Assembly: GCF_036077095.1 (NCBI RefSeq) | Contig: NZ_CP107960.1 | Span: 7,068,001 to 7,132,000, forward strand | Direction of reading: 5' to 3' | Length of the DNA stretch: 64,000 nt | DNA from: Streptomyces sp. NBC_00376 | GTDB taxonomy: Bacteria; Actinomycetota; Actinomycetes; Streptomycetales; Streptomycetaceae | Shown: positions 48,718-60,915 of the stretch, piece by piece | Layout: every line of letters starts with the position of its first letter | Numbering within the stretch: position 1 is the stretch's first letter | The notes under the pieces: model-generated | Databases searched by the model: none | What the model was told of the DNA's origin: nothing | The model's input: only the letters and a program-made list of their open reading frames with translations | Made by a program: the position numbers and the translations under genes

Positions 48718-49340
48718 TCGCCTTCGTCAGCGGCCCCGTCGCCGCACTCGCACCGACCACGGCCGTGATCGAGGTCGGCGGCATCGGCATGGCCGTCCAG
48801 TGCGCGCCGAACACCCTCGCCGCCCTCCGGGTCGGCAAGGAGGCCCGGCTCGCCACCTCCCTCGTCGTACGGGAGGACTCGCTCACCCTCTACGGCTTCG
48901 CCGACGACGACGAGCGGCAGGTCTTCGAACTGCTCCAGACCGCCAGCGGGGTCGGACCCCGGCTCGCCCAGGCCATGCTCGCCACCCACAGCCCGGACGC
49001 CCTGCGCACCGCGGTCGCCACCGGCGACGAGAAGGCGCTCACCGCCGTCTCCGGAATCGGCAAGAAGGGCGCGCAGAAACTCCTCCTCGAACTGAAGGAC
49101 AGGCTCGGCGAGCCCGTCGGCGCCCACATCGGCCGCCAGGGCATCGGCACCGCCGTCACCTCCTCCTGGCGCGATCAGCTCCAGGCCGCCCTGATCGGCC
49201 TCGGCTACGCCACCCGTGAGGCCGACGAAGCGGTCACCGCCGTCGCCCCCCAGGCAGAGGCGGCCATCGCCGAGGGCGGACAGGCCCCCGTGCCGCAGCT
49301 GCTGCGTGCCGCACTCCAGACCCTCAACCGCGCGCGCTGA
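48714..49340 (+). CDS. ruvA: Holliday-junction DNA helicase subunit RuvA
   Basis: A 208-residue protein that binds four-way junctions and loads RuvB. It has an N-terminal OB fold ([23 protein letters not shown]), two helix-hairpin-helix units ([38 protein letters not shown] in part) and a C-terminal RuvB-binding domain. ATG at 48714 overlaps the ruvC stop (ATGA). Confidence 0.95.
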   Translation: MIAFVSGPVAALAPTTAVIEVGGIGMAVQCAPNTLAALRVGKEARLATSLVVREDSLTLYGFADDDERQVFELLQTASGVGPRLAQAMLATHSPDALRTAVATGDEKALTAVSGIGKKGAQKLLLELKDRLGEPVGAHIGRQGIGTAVTSSWRDQLQAALIGLGYATREADEAVTAVAPQAEAAIAEGGQAPVPQLLRAALQTLNRAR

Positions 49341-49424
49341 CCGGAGCGCCGCACCCCGGGGACCACCCCCGACGCCGGGCCGGGCACCGCACGGCACCGA
49401 AACACCTGAGGCGGGACAGACTGA

Positions 49425-50498
49425 ATGAACTGGGACGAGACCGGACCCGACACCGACGAGCGGCTCGACGAGCGCCTCGTCCACGCCGACGCGGACGGCG
49501 AGGACACCGCGGTCGAAGCGGCCCTGCGACCGAAGGACCTGGACGAATTCGTCGGCCAGGAGAAGGTGCGCGAACAGCTCGACCTGGTCCTCAAAGCGGC
49601 CCGCGCCCGCGGCGCCACCGCCGACCACGTCCTGCTCTCCGGCGCGCCCGGCCTCGGCAAGACCACGCTCTCCATGATCATCGCGGCCGAGATGGGCGCA
49701 CCGATCCGGATCACCTCCGGCCCCGCCATCCAGCACGCGGGCGACCTCGCCGCGATCCTTTCCTCCCTCCAGGAGGGCGAGGTTCTCTTCCTCGACGAGA
49801 TCCACCGCATGTCGCGGCCGGCCGAGGAGATGCTCTACATGGCGATGGAGGACTTCCGGGTCGACGTCATCGTCGGCAAGGGTCCCGGCGCCACCGCCAT
49901 CCCGCTGGAACTGCCGCCCTTCACCCTGGTCGGCGCGACCACCCGGGCCGGACTGCTGCCGCCGCCGCTGCGCGACCGCTTCGGCTTCACCGGCCACATG
50001 GAGTTCTACGCACCCACCGAGCTGGAGCGCGTCATCCACCGCTCCGCCCGCCTCCTCGACGTGGAGATAGACGCGGACGGCGCCGCCGAGATCGCCGGCC
50101 GCTCCCGGGGCACCCCCCGCATCGCCAACCGGCTGCTGCGCCGCGTCCGGGACTACGCCCAGGTCAAGGCCGACGGCCGGATCGACCGCCCGGTCGCCGC
50201 CACCGCCCTCGGGGTGTACGAGGTCGATGCCCGGGGCCTGGACCGGCTCGACCGCGCGGTGCTCGGCGCCCTGCTGAAGCTCTTCGGCGGCGGACCCGTC
50301 GGGCTGTCCACCCTCGCGGTCGCCGTGGGGGAGGAGCGCGAGACCGTCGAGGAGGTCGCGGAGCCCTTCCTGGTCCGGGAAGGACTGCTGGCCAGGACGC
50401 CGCGTGGGCGGGTCGCTACGCCCGCCGCCTGGGCCCATCTGGGTATCGTGCCTCCGCAGCAAGGCGGAAAGGGACAACAGGGCCTGTTCGGGGCGTGA
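49425..50498 (+). CDS. ruvB: Holliday-junction DNA helicase subunit RuvB
   Basis: A 357-residue AAA+ ATPase that drives branch migration. Walker A is GAPGLGKTT, Walker [10 protein letters not shown], sensor 1 VGATTRAG and the arginine-bearing [20 protein letters not shown] block. The C-terminal winged helix follows. ATG at 49425 sits 84 bases after ruvA, so the three form one operon. Confidence 0.95.
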   Translation: MNWDETGPDTDERLDERLVHADADGEDTAVEAALRPKDLDEFVGQEKVREQLDLVLKAARARGATADHVLLSGAPGLGKTTLSMIIAAEMGAPIRITSGPAIQHAGDLAAILSSLQEGEVLFLDEIHRMSRPAEEMLYMAMEDFRVDVIVGKGPGATAIPLELPPFTLVGATTRAGLLPPPLRDRFGFTGHMEFYAPTELERVIHRSARLLDVEIDADGAAEIAGRSRGTPRIANRLLRRVRDYAQVKADGRIDRPVAATALGVYEVDARGLDRLDRAVLGALLKLFGGGPVGLSTLAVAVGEERETVEEVAEPFLVREGLLARTPRGRVATPAAWAHLGIVPPQQGGKGQQGLFGA

Positions 50499-50663
50499 TC
50501 TGTCACAGCTTGGCCGGAGCAGGAACCACCGGGCGAGTCCGGGCGTTGTTCCATCGATGCGGACTCGCTTAGACTCCGCCGATGCCGCCCTTACAGGTCG
50601 GTGTACCCACCCCCGTAGATACAGGCCGCCTTCCAGCGCGGTCGTGCGAAGGAAACTCGTCCC

Positions 50664-51143
50664 GTGAATCCCGTGACTCTCCTCCCCTTCATCGTGCTCA
50701 TCGGGGCCATGTTCCTGATGACGCGGTCCGCCAAGAAGAAGCAGGCGGCCGCCGCCCAGATGCGCAACGAGATGCAGCCCGGCACCGGCGTCCGGACGAT
50801 CGGGGGCATGTACGCCACAGTCAAGGAGCTGCACGACGACACGGTTCTCCTTGAGATCGCGCCCGACGTCCACGCCATCTACGCCAAGAACGCCATCGGC
50901 GCCGTCCTCGACGACGCGGAGTACAACCGCATCGTCCACGGCGACGACGAGAGCGGTCTCGACCTCGACGGTGCCGTCGTCCCCGACGACGCCTCCTCGC
51001 TGACCGAGACCGACGCCGACAAGGACGTCTCGGACGACGCCCGGATCGACCTCGGCAAGAAGGCCGACGACGCCGAGCCGAAGGACGACGAGTCCGGCAA
51101 GAAGTCCGAGGGCAAGGACGACGGCGAGGCCGACGCGAAGTAA
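50664..51143 (+). CDS. yajC: preprotein translocase subunit YajC
   Basis: A 159-residue single-span membrane protein. The helix is near the N-terminus (VTLLPFIVLIGAMFLMT), followed by RSAKKKQAAAAQMRNEMQPG and GVRTIGGMYATV of the family. The C-terminal half is a long acidic Asp/Glu/Lys tail not present in E. coli YajC. GTG at 50664. It precedes secDF as in most bacteria and joins the same complex. Confidence 0.92.
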   Translation: MNPVTLLPFIVLIGAMFLMTRSAKKKQAAAAQMRNEMQPGTGVRTIGGMYATVKELHDDTVLLEIAPDVHAIYAKNAIGAVLDDAEYNRIVHGDDESGLDLDGAVVPDDASSLTETDADKDVSDDARIDLGKKADDAEPKDDESGKKSEGKDDGEADAK

Positions 51144-51148
51144 CCCAC

Positions 51149-51193
51149 GCCCGGGGATGCCGTGAGCCCACCGGCATCCGGCATTCCCCGGGC
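51149..51193 (+). terminator. hairpin after yajC
   Basis: GCCCGGGGA (51149-51157) pairs with TCCCCGGGC (51185-51193), with an inner GATGCCG/CGGCATC stem. It may lower read-through into secD rather than stop it. Confidence 0.55.
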
Positions 51194-51224
51194 CTTGCGG
51201 TCTTCTGCGGGGGTGGGTCCCCAC

Positions 51225-51230
51225 TACACT
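51225..51230 (+). promoter_or_regulatory. possible -10 box of secD
   Basis: TACACT, 58 bases before the secD GTG. It could give secDF its own promoter. The -35 region is weak. Confidence 0.4.
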
Positions 51231-51288
51231 TCGTGGCCGCTCGGGCGCGTACCCGGCGCGGGGCGGTTGGACAGGGAGAAACGAGAAG

Positions 51289-53076
51289 GTGGCAGCACCG
51301 AAGAAGAGCCGAGGGGCGGCCGGCGGTCAGGGCAGGCCAGGGCGTTCCCTGGCCTTTATCCTGATCGTCATGGTCGCGCTCACCGGCGGGATGTTCCTGG
51401 CCGATCAGCCGACCCCACGCCTGGGCATTGACCTGGCGGGCGGCACCTCGATCACGCTTGAGGCGAAGAGCGAGCCGGGCCAGGAATCGGCGATCAACAA
51501 GACCAACATGGACACCGCGGTCCAGATCATGGAACGCCGCGTCAATGGTCTTGGCGTCTCCGAGGCCGAGGTCCAGACGCAGGGCAAGAGCAACATCATC
51601 GTCAACATCCCCAAGGGCACGAACTCCGCCCAGGCCCGGGAGCAGGTCGGTACCACGGCCAAGCTCTACTTCCGGCCGGTGCTGACCGTCGCCCAGGGCA
51701 CGCCCACCCCGGCGCCCAGCGCCTCGTCGTCCGGCAAGCCCGCCCCGTCCGGCAGCCCCAGCGCCCCCACCGCCGACAAGGGCAAGTCGTCCGCGACGCC
51801 GAACGCGAGCGCCACCACCGCGGACAACGGGAAGGCCTCGTCGACGCCCAACGCGAGCGCCACCACCCAGGGCCGCGCGGTCACCGGCGCCCTCAAGACC
51901 GACACCACGCCCAGCCCCAAGGCGAGCACCACGCCGAAGGCCGACGCCACGCCGTCGGCATCCGCCGCCGAAGAGGCCGCCGCCGCCAAGCTGCAGAAGC
52001 AGTTCGCAGAGCTCGACTGCTCCAGCAAGGCGTCCCGCGCCGAGGCCGCACGGGGTGCCAAGCCCACCGACATGGTCGTCGCATGCAGCTCCGAGGGTGA
52101 CGCGAAGTACGTCCTCGGCCCGTCCGAGGTGTCCGGCACCGAGGTCGACAACGCCAAGGCCGGCTTCGACCAGCAGCGCGGCATGTGGGTCGTCAACATG
52201 GAGTTCACCAAGAAGGGCTCCAAGCAGTTCCAGACGATCACCAAGAAGCTCTCCGCGCAGCAGCCCCCGCAGAACCAGTTCGCCATCGCCCTGGACGGCG
52301 AGGTCGTCTCCGCGCCCTCCGTGCGCACGACACTGAGCGGCAGCGCCGAGATCTCCGGCAGCTTCACCCAGCAGTCCGCCGAGGACCTGGCCAACGTGCT
52401 CTCCTACGGTGCGCTCCCGCTCTCGTTCAAGGAGCAGAGCGTCACCACGGTCACTGCCGCACTCGGCGGTGAGCAGCTCCAGGCCGGTCTGATCGCCGGT
52501 GCCATCGGTCTGGCCCTGGTGGTCATCTACCTGGTGGCCTACTACCGGGGCCTGGCGTTCATCGCGCTCCTGAGCCTCCTGGTCTCCGGCATCCTGACCT
52601 ACACGCTCATGTCGCTGCTCGGCCCGGCCATCGGCTTCGCGCTGAACCTCCCGGCGGTCTGCGGCGCCATCGTGGCCATCGGTATCACCGCGGACTCCTT
52701 CATCGTGTACTTCGAACGGGTCCGCGACGAGATCCGCGAGGGCCGCACGCTCCGTCCGGCCGTCGAGCGGGCCTGGCCGCGCGCCCGGCGCACCATCCTG
52801 GTCTCCGACTTCGTGTCGTTCCTCGCCGCCGCGGTGCTCTTCGTCGTCACCGTCGGCAAGGTCCAGGGCTTCGCGTTCACGCTGGGTCTCACCACCCTGC
52901 TCGACGTGGTCGTGGTCTTCCTCTTCACCAAGCCCGTCATGACGCTGATGGCCCGTACGAAGTTCTTCGCCAGCGGTCACCCGTGGTCCGGCCTGGACCC
53001 GAAGCGGCTCGGCGCCAAGCCGCCGCTGCGCCGCTCGCGCCGTGTCAACGCCCCCACTGAACCGAAGGAGGCGTGA
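51289..53076 (+). CDS. secD: protein-export membrane protein SecD
   Basis: A 595-residue component of the SecDF complex that uses the proton gradient to pull proteins out of the Sec channel. It has helix 1 (LAFILIVMVALTGGMFL), the large outer P1 region, and five later helices including AGLIAGAIGLALVVIYLVAYY. The signature LGIDLAGGTSI and DEIREGRTLRPAV motif are clear. P1 carries an unusually long low-complexity insert (residues ~140-240) of Ser/Thr/Pro/Ala/Lys repeats (PNASATTxDxGK). GTG at 51289 follows AGGGAGAAACGAGAAGG. Confidence 0.95.
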   Translation: MAAPKKSRGAAGGQGRPGRSLAFILIVMVALTGGMFLADQPTPRLGIDLAGGTSITLEAKSEPGQESAINKTNMDTAVQIMERRVNGLGVSEAEVQTQGKSNIIVNIPKGTNSAQAREQVGTTAKLYFRPVLTVAQGTPTPAPSASSSGKPAPSGSPSAPTADKGKSSATPNASATTADNGKASSTPNASATTQGRAVTGALKTDTTPSPKASTTPKADATPSASAAEEAAAAKLQKQFAELDCSSKASRAEAARGAKPTDMVVACSSEGDAKYVLGPSEVSGTEVDNAKAGFDQQRGMWVVNMEFTKKGSKQFQTITKKLSAQQPPQNQFAIALDGEVVSAPSVRTTLSGSAEISGSFTQQSAEDLANVLSYGALPLSFKEQSVTTVTAALGGEQLQAGLIAGAIGLALVVIYLVAYYRGLAFIALLSLLVSGILTYTLMSLLGPAIGFALNLPAVCGAIVAIGITADSFIVYFERVRDEIREGRTLRPAVERAWPRARRTILVSDFVSFLAAAVLFVVTVGKVQGFAFTLGLTTLLDVVVVFLFTKPVMTLMARTKFFASGHPWSGLDPKRLGAKPPLRRSRRVNAPTEPKEA

Positions 53077-53077
53077 G

Positions 53078-54181
53078 ATGTCGCGACTCGGCACTCTCGG
53101 CGCCCGTCTCTACCGAGGCGAGGTCGGCTACGACTTCATCGGCAAGCGCAAGATCTGGTACGGGATCTCGATCCTGATCACCATCACGGCCATCGTCGGC
53201 CTGGCGGTCAGCGGCCTGAACATGGGCATCGAGTTCAAGGGCGGCGCGGTCTTCACCACGCCGAAGACCAGCGTCACCGTCGCCAAGGCCGAGGACCTGG
53301 CCACGGAGGCCTCCGGCCACCAGGCGATCGTCCAGAAGCTCGGCAACGGCGGTCTGCGCATCCAGATCACCGAGGTCGACACCGCGAAGTCCGACGAGAT
53401 CAAGAACAAGCTCTCCGAGGACCTCGACGTCCCGGCCGAGAAGATCGCCGCCGACCTGGTCGGCCCCAGCTGGGGTGAGCAGATCGCCAACAAGGCCTGG
53501 ACCGGCCTCGGCATCTTCATGGTCCTCGTCGTGATCTACCTGGCCATCGCCTTCGAATGGCGCATGGCCATCGCGGCCCTGGTCGCGCTGATCCACGACA
53601 TCACCATCACGGTCGGTGTCTACGCCCTGGTCGGCTTCGAGGTCACCCCGGGCACCGTGATCGGTCTGCTGACCATCCTCGGTTACTCCCTCTACGACAC
53701 GGTCGTCGTCTTCGACAGCCTCAAGGAGGGCACCCACGGGATCACCAAGCAGACCCGGTGGACGTACAGCGAGATCGCCAACCGCTCCATCAACGGCACG
53801 CTGGTCCGTTCCATCAACACCACCGTGGTGGCCCTGCTGCCGGTCGCCGGTCTGCTCTTCATCGGTGGCGGCGTCCTCGGCGCCGGCATGCTGAACGACA
53901 TCTCCCTGGCGCTCTTCGTCGGCCTCGCCGCCGGTGCCTACTCCTCGATCTTCATCGCCACGCCGCTCGTCGCCGACCTCAAGGAACGCGATCCGCAGAT
54001 GAAGGCCCTGAAGAAGCGGATCCTCGCCAAGCGCGCGGCGGCCGCCGCCAAGGGCGAGTCCGCCGAGGACGAGCAGTCGGACGGCGACCACCCGCAGGAC
54101 GCCGCACCCGCCGCCGCGGTCGTCGGCCAGCGCCAGCAGCCCCCCAGGGGCCACGGCCGGACCCCGGGGAATCGTCGATGA
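53078..54181 (+). CDS. secF: protein-export membrane protein SecF
   Basis: A 367-residue partner of SecD with six helices. It has GMGIEFKGG-like (MGIEFKGGAVF), VGPSWGEQIANKAW and YSLYDTVVVFDSLKEG motifs. ATG at 53078 follows AAGGAGG and is two bases after the secD stop. The acidic/Ala-rich C-terminus ends on the apt start (ATGA overlap). Confidence 0.95.
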   Translation: MSRLGTLGARLYRGEVGYDFIGKRKIWYGISILITITAIVGLAVSGLNMGIEFKGGAVFTTPKTSVTVAKAEDLATEASGHQAIVQKLGNGGLRIQITEVDTAKSDEIKNKLSEDLDVPAEKIAADLVGPSWGEQIANKAWTGLGIFMVLVVIYLAIAFEWRMAIAALVALIHDITITVGVYALVGFEVTPGTVIGLLTILGYSLYDTVVVFDSLKEGTHGITKQTRWTYSEIANRSINGTLVRSINTTVVALLPVAGLLFIGGGVLGAGMLNDISLALFVGLAAGAYSSIFIATPLVADLKERDPQMKALKKRILAKRAAAAAKGESAEDEQSDGDHPQDAAPAAAVVGQRQQPPRGHGRTPGNRR

Positions 54182-54729
54182 CCAGCACCACCGAGGGCAC
54201 CCGCGAGCTCCTGCTCAGCCGGATCCGTGACGTCCAGGACTACCCGAAGCCGGGCGTGCTGTTCAAGGACATCACCCCGCTGCTCGCGGACCCGAAGGCG
54301 TTCGCGGCCCTCACCGACACCCTCGCGGAGCTGTGCGTACGGCACGGCGCCACGAAGGTCGTCGGCCTGGAGGCGCGCGGTTTCATCCTGGCCGCCCCGG
54401 TCGCGGTCCGGGCCGGGCTGGGCTTCGTGCCCGTCCGCAAGGCGGGGAAGCTGCCCGGAGCCACGCTCAGCCAGGCGTACGAGCTGGAGTACGGCACCGC
54501 CGAGATCGAGATCCACGCGGAGGACCTTTCCGCCGACGACCGGATCATGGTCATCGACGACGTCCTCGCCACGGGTGGCACCGCCGAGGCCTCGCTGGAG
54601 CTGATCCGGCGGGCCGGTGCCGAGGTCGCGGGCGTCGCGGTCCTCATGGAGCTCGGCTTCCTCCCCGGACGGGCCCGGCTGGAGCAGGGCCTGCGGGGCG
54701 CGCCGCTGGAGGTTCTGATCACGGTCTGA
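54178..54729 (+). CDS. apt: adenine phosphoribosyltransferase
   Basis: A 183-residue type I phosphoribosyltransferase that salvages adenine to AMP. The PRPP-binding motif is VMVIDDVLATGGTAEA and the family start is RIRDVQDYPKPGVLFKDITPLL (in part DYPKPGVLFKD), with EARGFILAAPVA. ATG at 54178 overlaps the secF stop. It lies before relA, as in other actinobacteria, which links purine salvage with (p)ppGpp metabolism. Confidence 0.95.
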   Translation: MTSTTEGTRELLLSRIRDVQDYPKPGVLFKDITPLLADPKAFAALTDTLAELCVRHGATKVVGLEARGFILAAPVAVRAGLGFVPVRKAGKLPGATLSQAYELEYGTAEIEIHAEDLSADDRIMVIDDVLATGGTAEASLELIRRAGAEVAGVAVLMELGFLPGRARLEQGLRGAPLEVLITV

Positions 54730-54767
54730 GCAGCACCGACCGTAAACGGCGACGCATCGTGCGAGCA

Positions 54768-54801
54768 GGACGGGCACCCGGGAACAACCGGGTGCCCGTC
54801 C
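54768..54801 (+). terminator. terminator between apt and relA
   Basis: Perfect 14-bp inverted repeat, 54768-54781 with 54788-54801, loop GAACAA, followed by CGCGTTGTC. Confidence 0.82.
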
Positions 54802-54854
54802 CGCGTTGTCAGGAGTCTCCACGGTCCCCGGGGGAGGACCGGCCACAGGGTGGA

Positions 54855-54860
54855 TACGAT
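54855..54860 (+). promoter_or_regulatory. -10 box of relA
   Basis: TACGAT, 38 bases before the relA TTG and after the apt terminator, so relA should have its own promoter. The -35 region is weak. Confidence 0.45.
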
Positions 54861-54898
54861 GGCCTCTCCGGGTACCCGGATCCGCACGAGGAGCGCTC

Positions 54899-57478
<2,580 letters not shown>

Positions 57479-57494
57479 AACGGGGCCCGGCACT

Positions 57495-57540
57495 CGCCGG
57501 CGGCCGGGCTCCGGCCCTGCGCCGCCGGCGGACGGTGCCC
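57495..57540. terminator. hairpin between convergent relA and the ALF gene
   Basis: CGCCGGCGG (57495-57503) pairs with CCGCCGGCG (57532-57540) across a 28-base loop. It ends within three bases of the convergent gene's stop and may serve both strands. Confidence 0.55.
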
Positions 57541-57542
57541 GG

Positions 57543-58294
57543 CTACGCGTCGACCTCGTACTGCCCGTACTCCAGGAAGTACCGCATCTCCTCAGGCGTG
57601 CCGTCGATCGCCTTGCCGACCGCCGCGCGCATCGCCTCGCTGATGTCCGGGCGGGCCAGGATGCGGACGATGGCGACGCGGTCGTCCTCGGCCTGGGCGA
57701 GGCGGTAGCCGGTCTCCAACCACTGCCGTATCTCCTGCGGGGTGCCGCTGTCGAGGAGCTGGTTGATCTCCTTGGTGACGCGCTTGCCCGAGTCGGGGTC
57801 GGCGAGGATGCGGACGATGGCGACGCGTCGTCCTCGGCCTGGGCGAGGCGGTAGCCGGTCTCCAGCCACTGCCGTATCTCCTGCGGGGTGCCGCTGTCGA
57901 GGAGCTGGTTGATCTCCTTGGTGACGCGCTTGCCCGAGTCGGGGTCGGCGAGGATGCGGACGATGGCGACGCGGTCGTCCTCGGCCTGGGCCAGGGCATA
58001 GCCGGTCTCCAGGAAGTACCGCATGGCTTCCGTGGTGCCGATGTCCAGGGCTTCGTTGGCCTCCCGGACGACCCCCTTGCCGCTGTCCTCGTCCGCCAGG
58101 ATGCGCAGGATCGCGATCCGGAGTTCGTCGTCGGACATCTCGTCCACCGGGGTGCCGGAGCCGTCGGCCGCCGGTGCCGCGGCCTCGGCGGTGGCCGGGG
58201 AGGCCTCCCCGGCGGCGAAGGCCGGGCCGGTCAGCAGAAGTGCCGGGGCCAGAGCGGTGGCCGCGACGGTCAGGGCGGCACGGGTCAGTCTCAT
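57543..58294 (-). pseudogene. secreted ALF-repeat protein, broken by a one-base deletion
   Basis: Starting with ATG at 58294, the frame has a signal peptide (RAALTVAATALAPALLLTGPAFA) and then ALF repeats, alpha-helical units of the form RVAIVRILADPDSGKRVTKEI ... GTPQEIRQWLETGYRLAQ (in parts). At about 57826 the sequence reads GACGCG-TCG where both sister copies read GACGCGGTCG, so one G is missing and the frame shifts. The rest, in the next frame, continues the repeats and ends with MRYFLEYGQYEVDA at 57543. Joined, the protein would have 250 residues. Either the strain has lost the gene or the base was miscalled. ALF-repeat proteins are secreted and actinobacterial, with no known function. 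Confidence 0.75.
57661..57953 (-). repeat. two nearly identical 147-base tandem repeats
   Basis: Units at 57661-57807 (147 bases) and 57808-57953 (146 bases) differ by one substitution (CCAACC versus CCAGCC) and one deleted G; a partial third unit follows. A period of 49 codons encodes one ALF double-unit. Such close identity points to a recent duplication or gene conversion. Confidence 0.9.
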
Positions 58295-58484
58295 CGGTGG
58301 ACCTGCCTCAAGGACGTAGTGATCTCGGCGGATCCGGCAGCCACACGAAGCGCGCCGGTACGTAGATCATCTCTTCCGTCCCGGCCTCATGTCACTGCCC
58401 GTTCCCGGCAGTTGACACGACTCCTCGCTGCCGACCGCCCACAGCCGGTCGCACCACGGCGGGGCCGGCGAGCGCCGCGTACGC
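58295..58484. other. intergenic region before the ALF gene
   Basis: 190 bases. No gene is seen. The ALF promoter should lie here on the minus strand. Confidence 0.3.
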
Positions 58485-58544
58485 CCTGGCACGCCCGAGG
58501 GGCTTCCCCGCGCGAGCGCGGAGAAGCCCCTCGGGCGTGCCAGG
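58485..58544 (-). terminator. very long terminator hairpin after the DUF349 gene
   Basis: Perfect 22-bp inverted repeat, 58485-58506 with 58523-58544, and the 16-base loop has its own 6-bp stem (CCGCGC/GCGCGG). On the minus strand it starts five bases after the DUF349 stop codon. Confidence 0.85.
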
Positions 58545-58549
58545 AGGCG

Positions 58550-59779
58550 TCAGCCGCCGAACTCCTCCAGGCCCTTGAGCGCCTGGTCCAGCAGCGCCTG
58601 CCGGCCCTCCAGCTCCTTGGCGAGCTTGTCGGCACGGGCGTTGTTGCCCGAGGCGCGGGCCGTGTCGATCTGCGAACGCAGCTTGTCCACGGCCGCCTGC
58701 AGCTGACCGGTCAGACCCGCGGCGCGCGCACGCGCCTCCGGGTTCGTCCGCCGCCACTCCGACTCCTCGGCCTCCTGGAGCGCCCGCTCCACCGCGTGCA
58801 TCCGCCCCTCGACCTTCGGGCGGGCGTCACGCGGTACGTGGCCGATGGCCTCCCAGCGCTCGTTGATGGCCCGGAACGCGGCCCTGGCCGCCTTCAGGTC
58901 CTTCACCGGCACCAGCCGCTCGGCCTCGACCGCGAGCTCCTCCTTCAGCTTGAGGTTCTCGCCCTGTTCCGCGTCCCGCTCGGCGAAGACCTCGCTGCGG
59001 GCGGCGAAGAAGACGTCCTGAGCACCGCGGAAGCGGTTCCACAGCTCGTCCTCGGCCTCGCGCTGGGCGCGGCCCGCCGCCTTCCACTCCGTCATCAGAT
59101 CGCGGTAGCGGGCGGCCGTGGCCGCCCAGTCGGTGGAACCGGAGAGCGACTCCGCCTCGACGACCAGCTTCTCCTTGGCCTTGCGGGCCTCCTCGCGCTG
59201 GGCGTCCAGCGATGCGAAGTGGGCCTTGCGGCGCTTGGAGAACGCCGAGCGGGCATGCGAGAACCGGTGCCACAGCTCGTCGTCGGACTTGCGGTCGAGC
59301 CGCGGCAGGCCCTTCCACGTGTCGACGAGCGCACGCAGCCGCTCGCCCGCGGAACGCCACTGCTCGCTCTGCGCCAGCTCCTCGGCCTCGGCGACCAGGG
59401 CCTCCTTGGCCTGCTTCGCCTCGTCGGTCTGCTTCGCCTTCTGGGCCTTGCGCTCCTCGCGCCGCGAGTCGACCGTCGCGACGAGCGCGTCGAGCCGCTT
59501 GCGCAGCGCGTCGAGGTCACCGACGGCGTGATGCTCGTCCACCTGCAGACGCAGATGCTCGATGGCGGTCGTCGCGTCCTTCGCCGACAGGTCGGTGGTC
59601 TTCACCCGCCGTTCGAGGAGGCCGATCTCGACCACAATGCCCTCGTACTTGCGCTCGAAGTAGGCCAGAGCCTCCTCGGGGGAACCCGCCTGCCACGATC
59701 CGACGACCTGCTCGCCGTCGGCTGTCCGCACGTACACGGTGCCGGTCTCATCGACACGGCCCCACGGGTCGCTGCTCAC
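58550..59779 (-). CDS. DUF349 coiled-coil protein
   Basis: A 409-residue, highly charged helical protein made of repeated DUF349 units (RSAGERLRALVDTWKGLPRLD, YRDLMTEWKAAGRAQREAEDELWNRFRGAQDVFF in parts). The N-terminus has a short beta-rich piece (YVRTADGEQVVGSWQAGSPEEALAY). The family occurs in many bacteria and its role is not settled. GTG at 59779 follows GGAGGAGG. Coiled-coil pattern suggests a structural or RNA/DNA-linked role. Confidence 0.82.
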   Translation of the reverse strand: MSSDPWGRVDETGTVYVRTADGEQVVGSWQAGSPEEALAYFERKYEGIVVEIGLLERRVKTTDLSAKDATTAIEHLRLQVDEHHAVGDLDALRKRLDALVATVDSRREERKAQKAKQTDEAKQAKEALVAEAEELAQSEQWRSAGERLRALVDTWKGLPRLDRKSDDELWHRFSHARSAFSKRRKAHFASLDAQREEARKAKEKLVVEAESLSGSTDWAATAARYRDLMTEWKAAGRAQREAEDELWNRFRGAQDVFFAARSEVFAERDAEQGENLKLKEELAVEAERLVPVKDLKAARAAFRAINERWEAIGHVPRDARPKVEGRMHAVERALQEAEESEWRRTNPEARARAAGLTGQLQAAVDKLRSQIDTARASGNNARADKLAKELEGRQALLDQALKGLEEFGG

Positions 59780-59975
59780 AGCGCCTCCTCCACCTGATGC
59801 CCGCGAGGGGGTTCGCCCCCCTGGCATCGTCCACAGTTTCCTGGGGCGGGCAGCGCCCGCCCTGCACAACGCCAATCTAGGCGACCGGCCGCCCGGCTGT
59901 CCGCACTCAGCGCGGCCGAAAAAAATCCGTCCCGCGCCAGGACCTCTCAGGGCCGGGCCGGCCGCCCCGGGCCGG

Positions 59976-60767
59976 TCACGACTTGTCGACAGCGGCCTTC
60001 GTGATCTTCACGGCCTTCTTCGGCGCACCGTCGGGGACGCCGCCCTCCGCGCCCGCCGCACCGATCTCCTTGACGACCTTCAGCGAGGCGTCGTCCATCG
60101 TGCCGAACGGGGTGTAGTTGGGTGGCAGCTTGCTGTCCTTGTACACCAGGAAGAACTGGCTGCCGCCGGTCTGAGGGCCGGCGTTGGCCATCGCCACCAC
60201 ACCCGCCGGGTAGGTCACCGTGCCGTCGGCGCCCGCCTTGCCCAGCCCCGTCAGGTTCTCGTCCGGGATCGTGTAGCCGGGGCCGCCGGTGCCGTCGCCC
60301 TTGGGGTCGCCGCACTGCAGGACGAAGATGTTCTGCGTGGTCAGCCGGTGGCACTTGGTGCCGTCGAAGAAGCCCTTGTCGGCCAGCGACTTGAAGGAGT
60401 TCGTGGTGTGCGGGGTCTTCGCCGCGTCCATCGTGAACTTGATGTCGCCCTGGCTCGTCTTGAGCGACATCGCGTACTCGGCCTTCTTGTCGATCTTCAT
60501 CGCCGGCTCGGGCGCCTTGCTCTCGCTGGGCGCCGGCGACGCGTCGGCCGACGGGTCCGCGCTCGCGGCGGCGTCCGCCTTGTCCTTCTTGCCGTCGTCG
60601 TCGAGGGCGAGGTAGGAGCCCACACCGATGACCGCCACCACGGCCACCGCGGACGCGATGACGGCCGTCAGCCGCCTCGTCCTGCGGCGGGCCTCCTCCC
60701 GGCGCTGCTGCTGCCGCTCGAACTTCTCCCTGGCGAGCTGCCGCCGCCGCTGATCGCTGCTGACCAC
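59976..60767 (-). CDS. membrane-anchored cyclophilin-type peptidyl-prolyl isomerase
   Basis: A 263-residue protein: a basic cytoplasmic start rich in Arg/Gln, one membrane helix (about 33-53, LTAVIASAVAVVAVIGVGSYLAL), a Ser/Ala/Pro/Asp linker and an outer cyclophilin domain. The domain keeps the catalytic Arg in KCHRLTTQ and the signature MANAGPQTGGSQFFLVY, with PFGTMD at the end. It should speed folding of exported proteins. Start GTG at 60767, AGGAG upstream. Confidence 0.9.
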   Translation of the reverse strand: MVSSDQRRRQLAREKFERQQQRREEARRRTRRLTAVIASAVAVVAVIGVGSYLALDDDGKKDKADAAASADPSADASPAPSESKAPEPAMKIDKKAEYAMSLKTSQGDIKFTMDAAKTPHTTNSFKSLADKGFFDGTKCHRLTTQNIFVLQCGDPKGDGTGGPGYTIPDENLTGLGKAGADGTVTYPAGVVAMANAGPQTGGSQFFLVYKDSKLPPNYTPFGTMDDASLKVVKEIGAAGAEGGVPDGAPKKAVKITKAAVDKS

Positions 60768-60915
60768 CGGGTGATCTCCTTGTAGGTCGTGTGATGGGCC
60801 TTGGCTGCCCCGTACCGTATATGGGTTAGCTGTGGAATGAGGAGCGCCGGTAGGCTCTGAACTGCCGCGACCTTCTCAGTCGCAATCCGCCGTCGGACGA
60901 CCATTAAGGACGATC

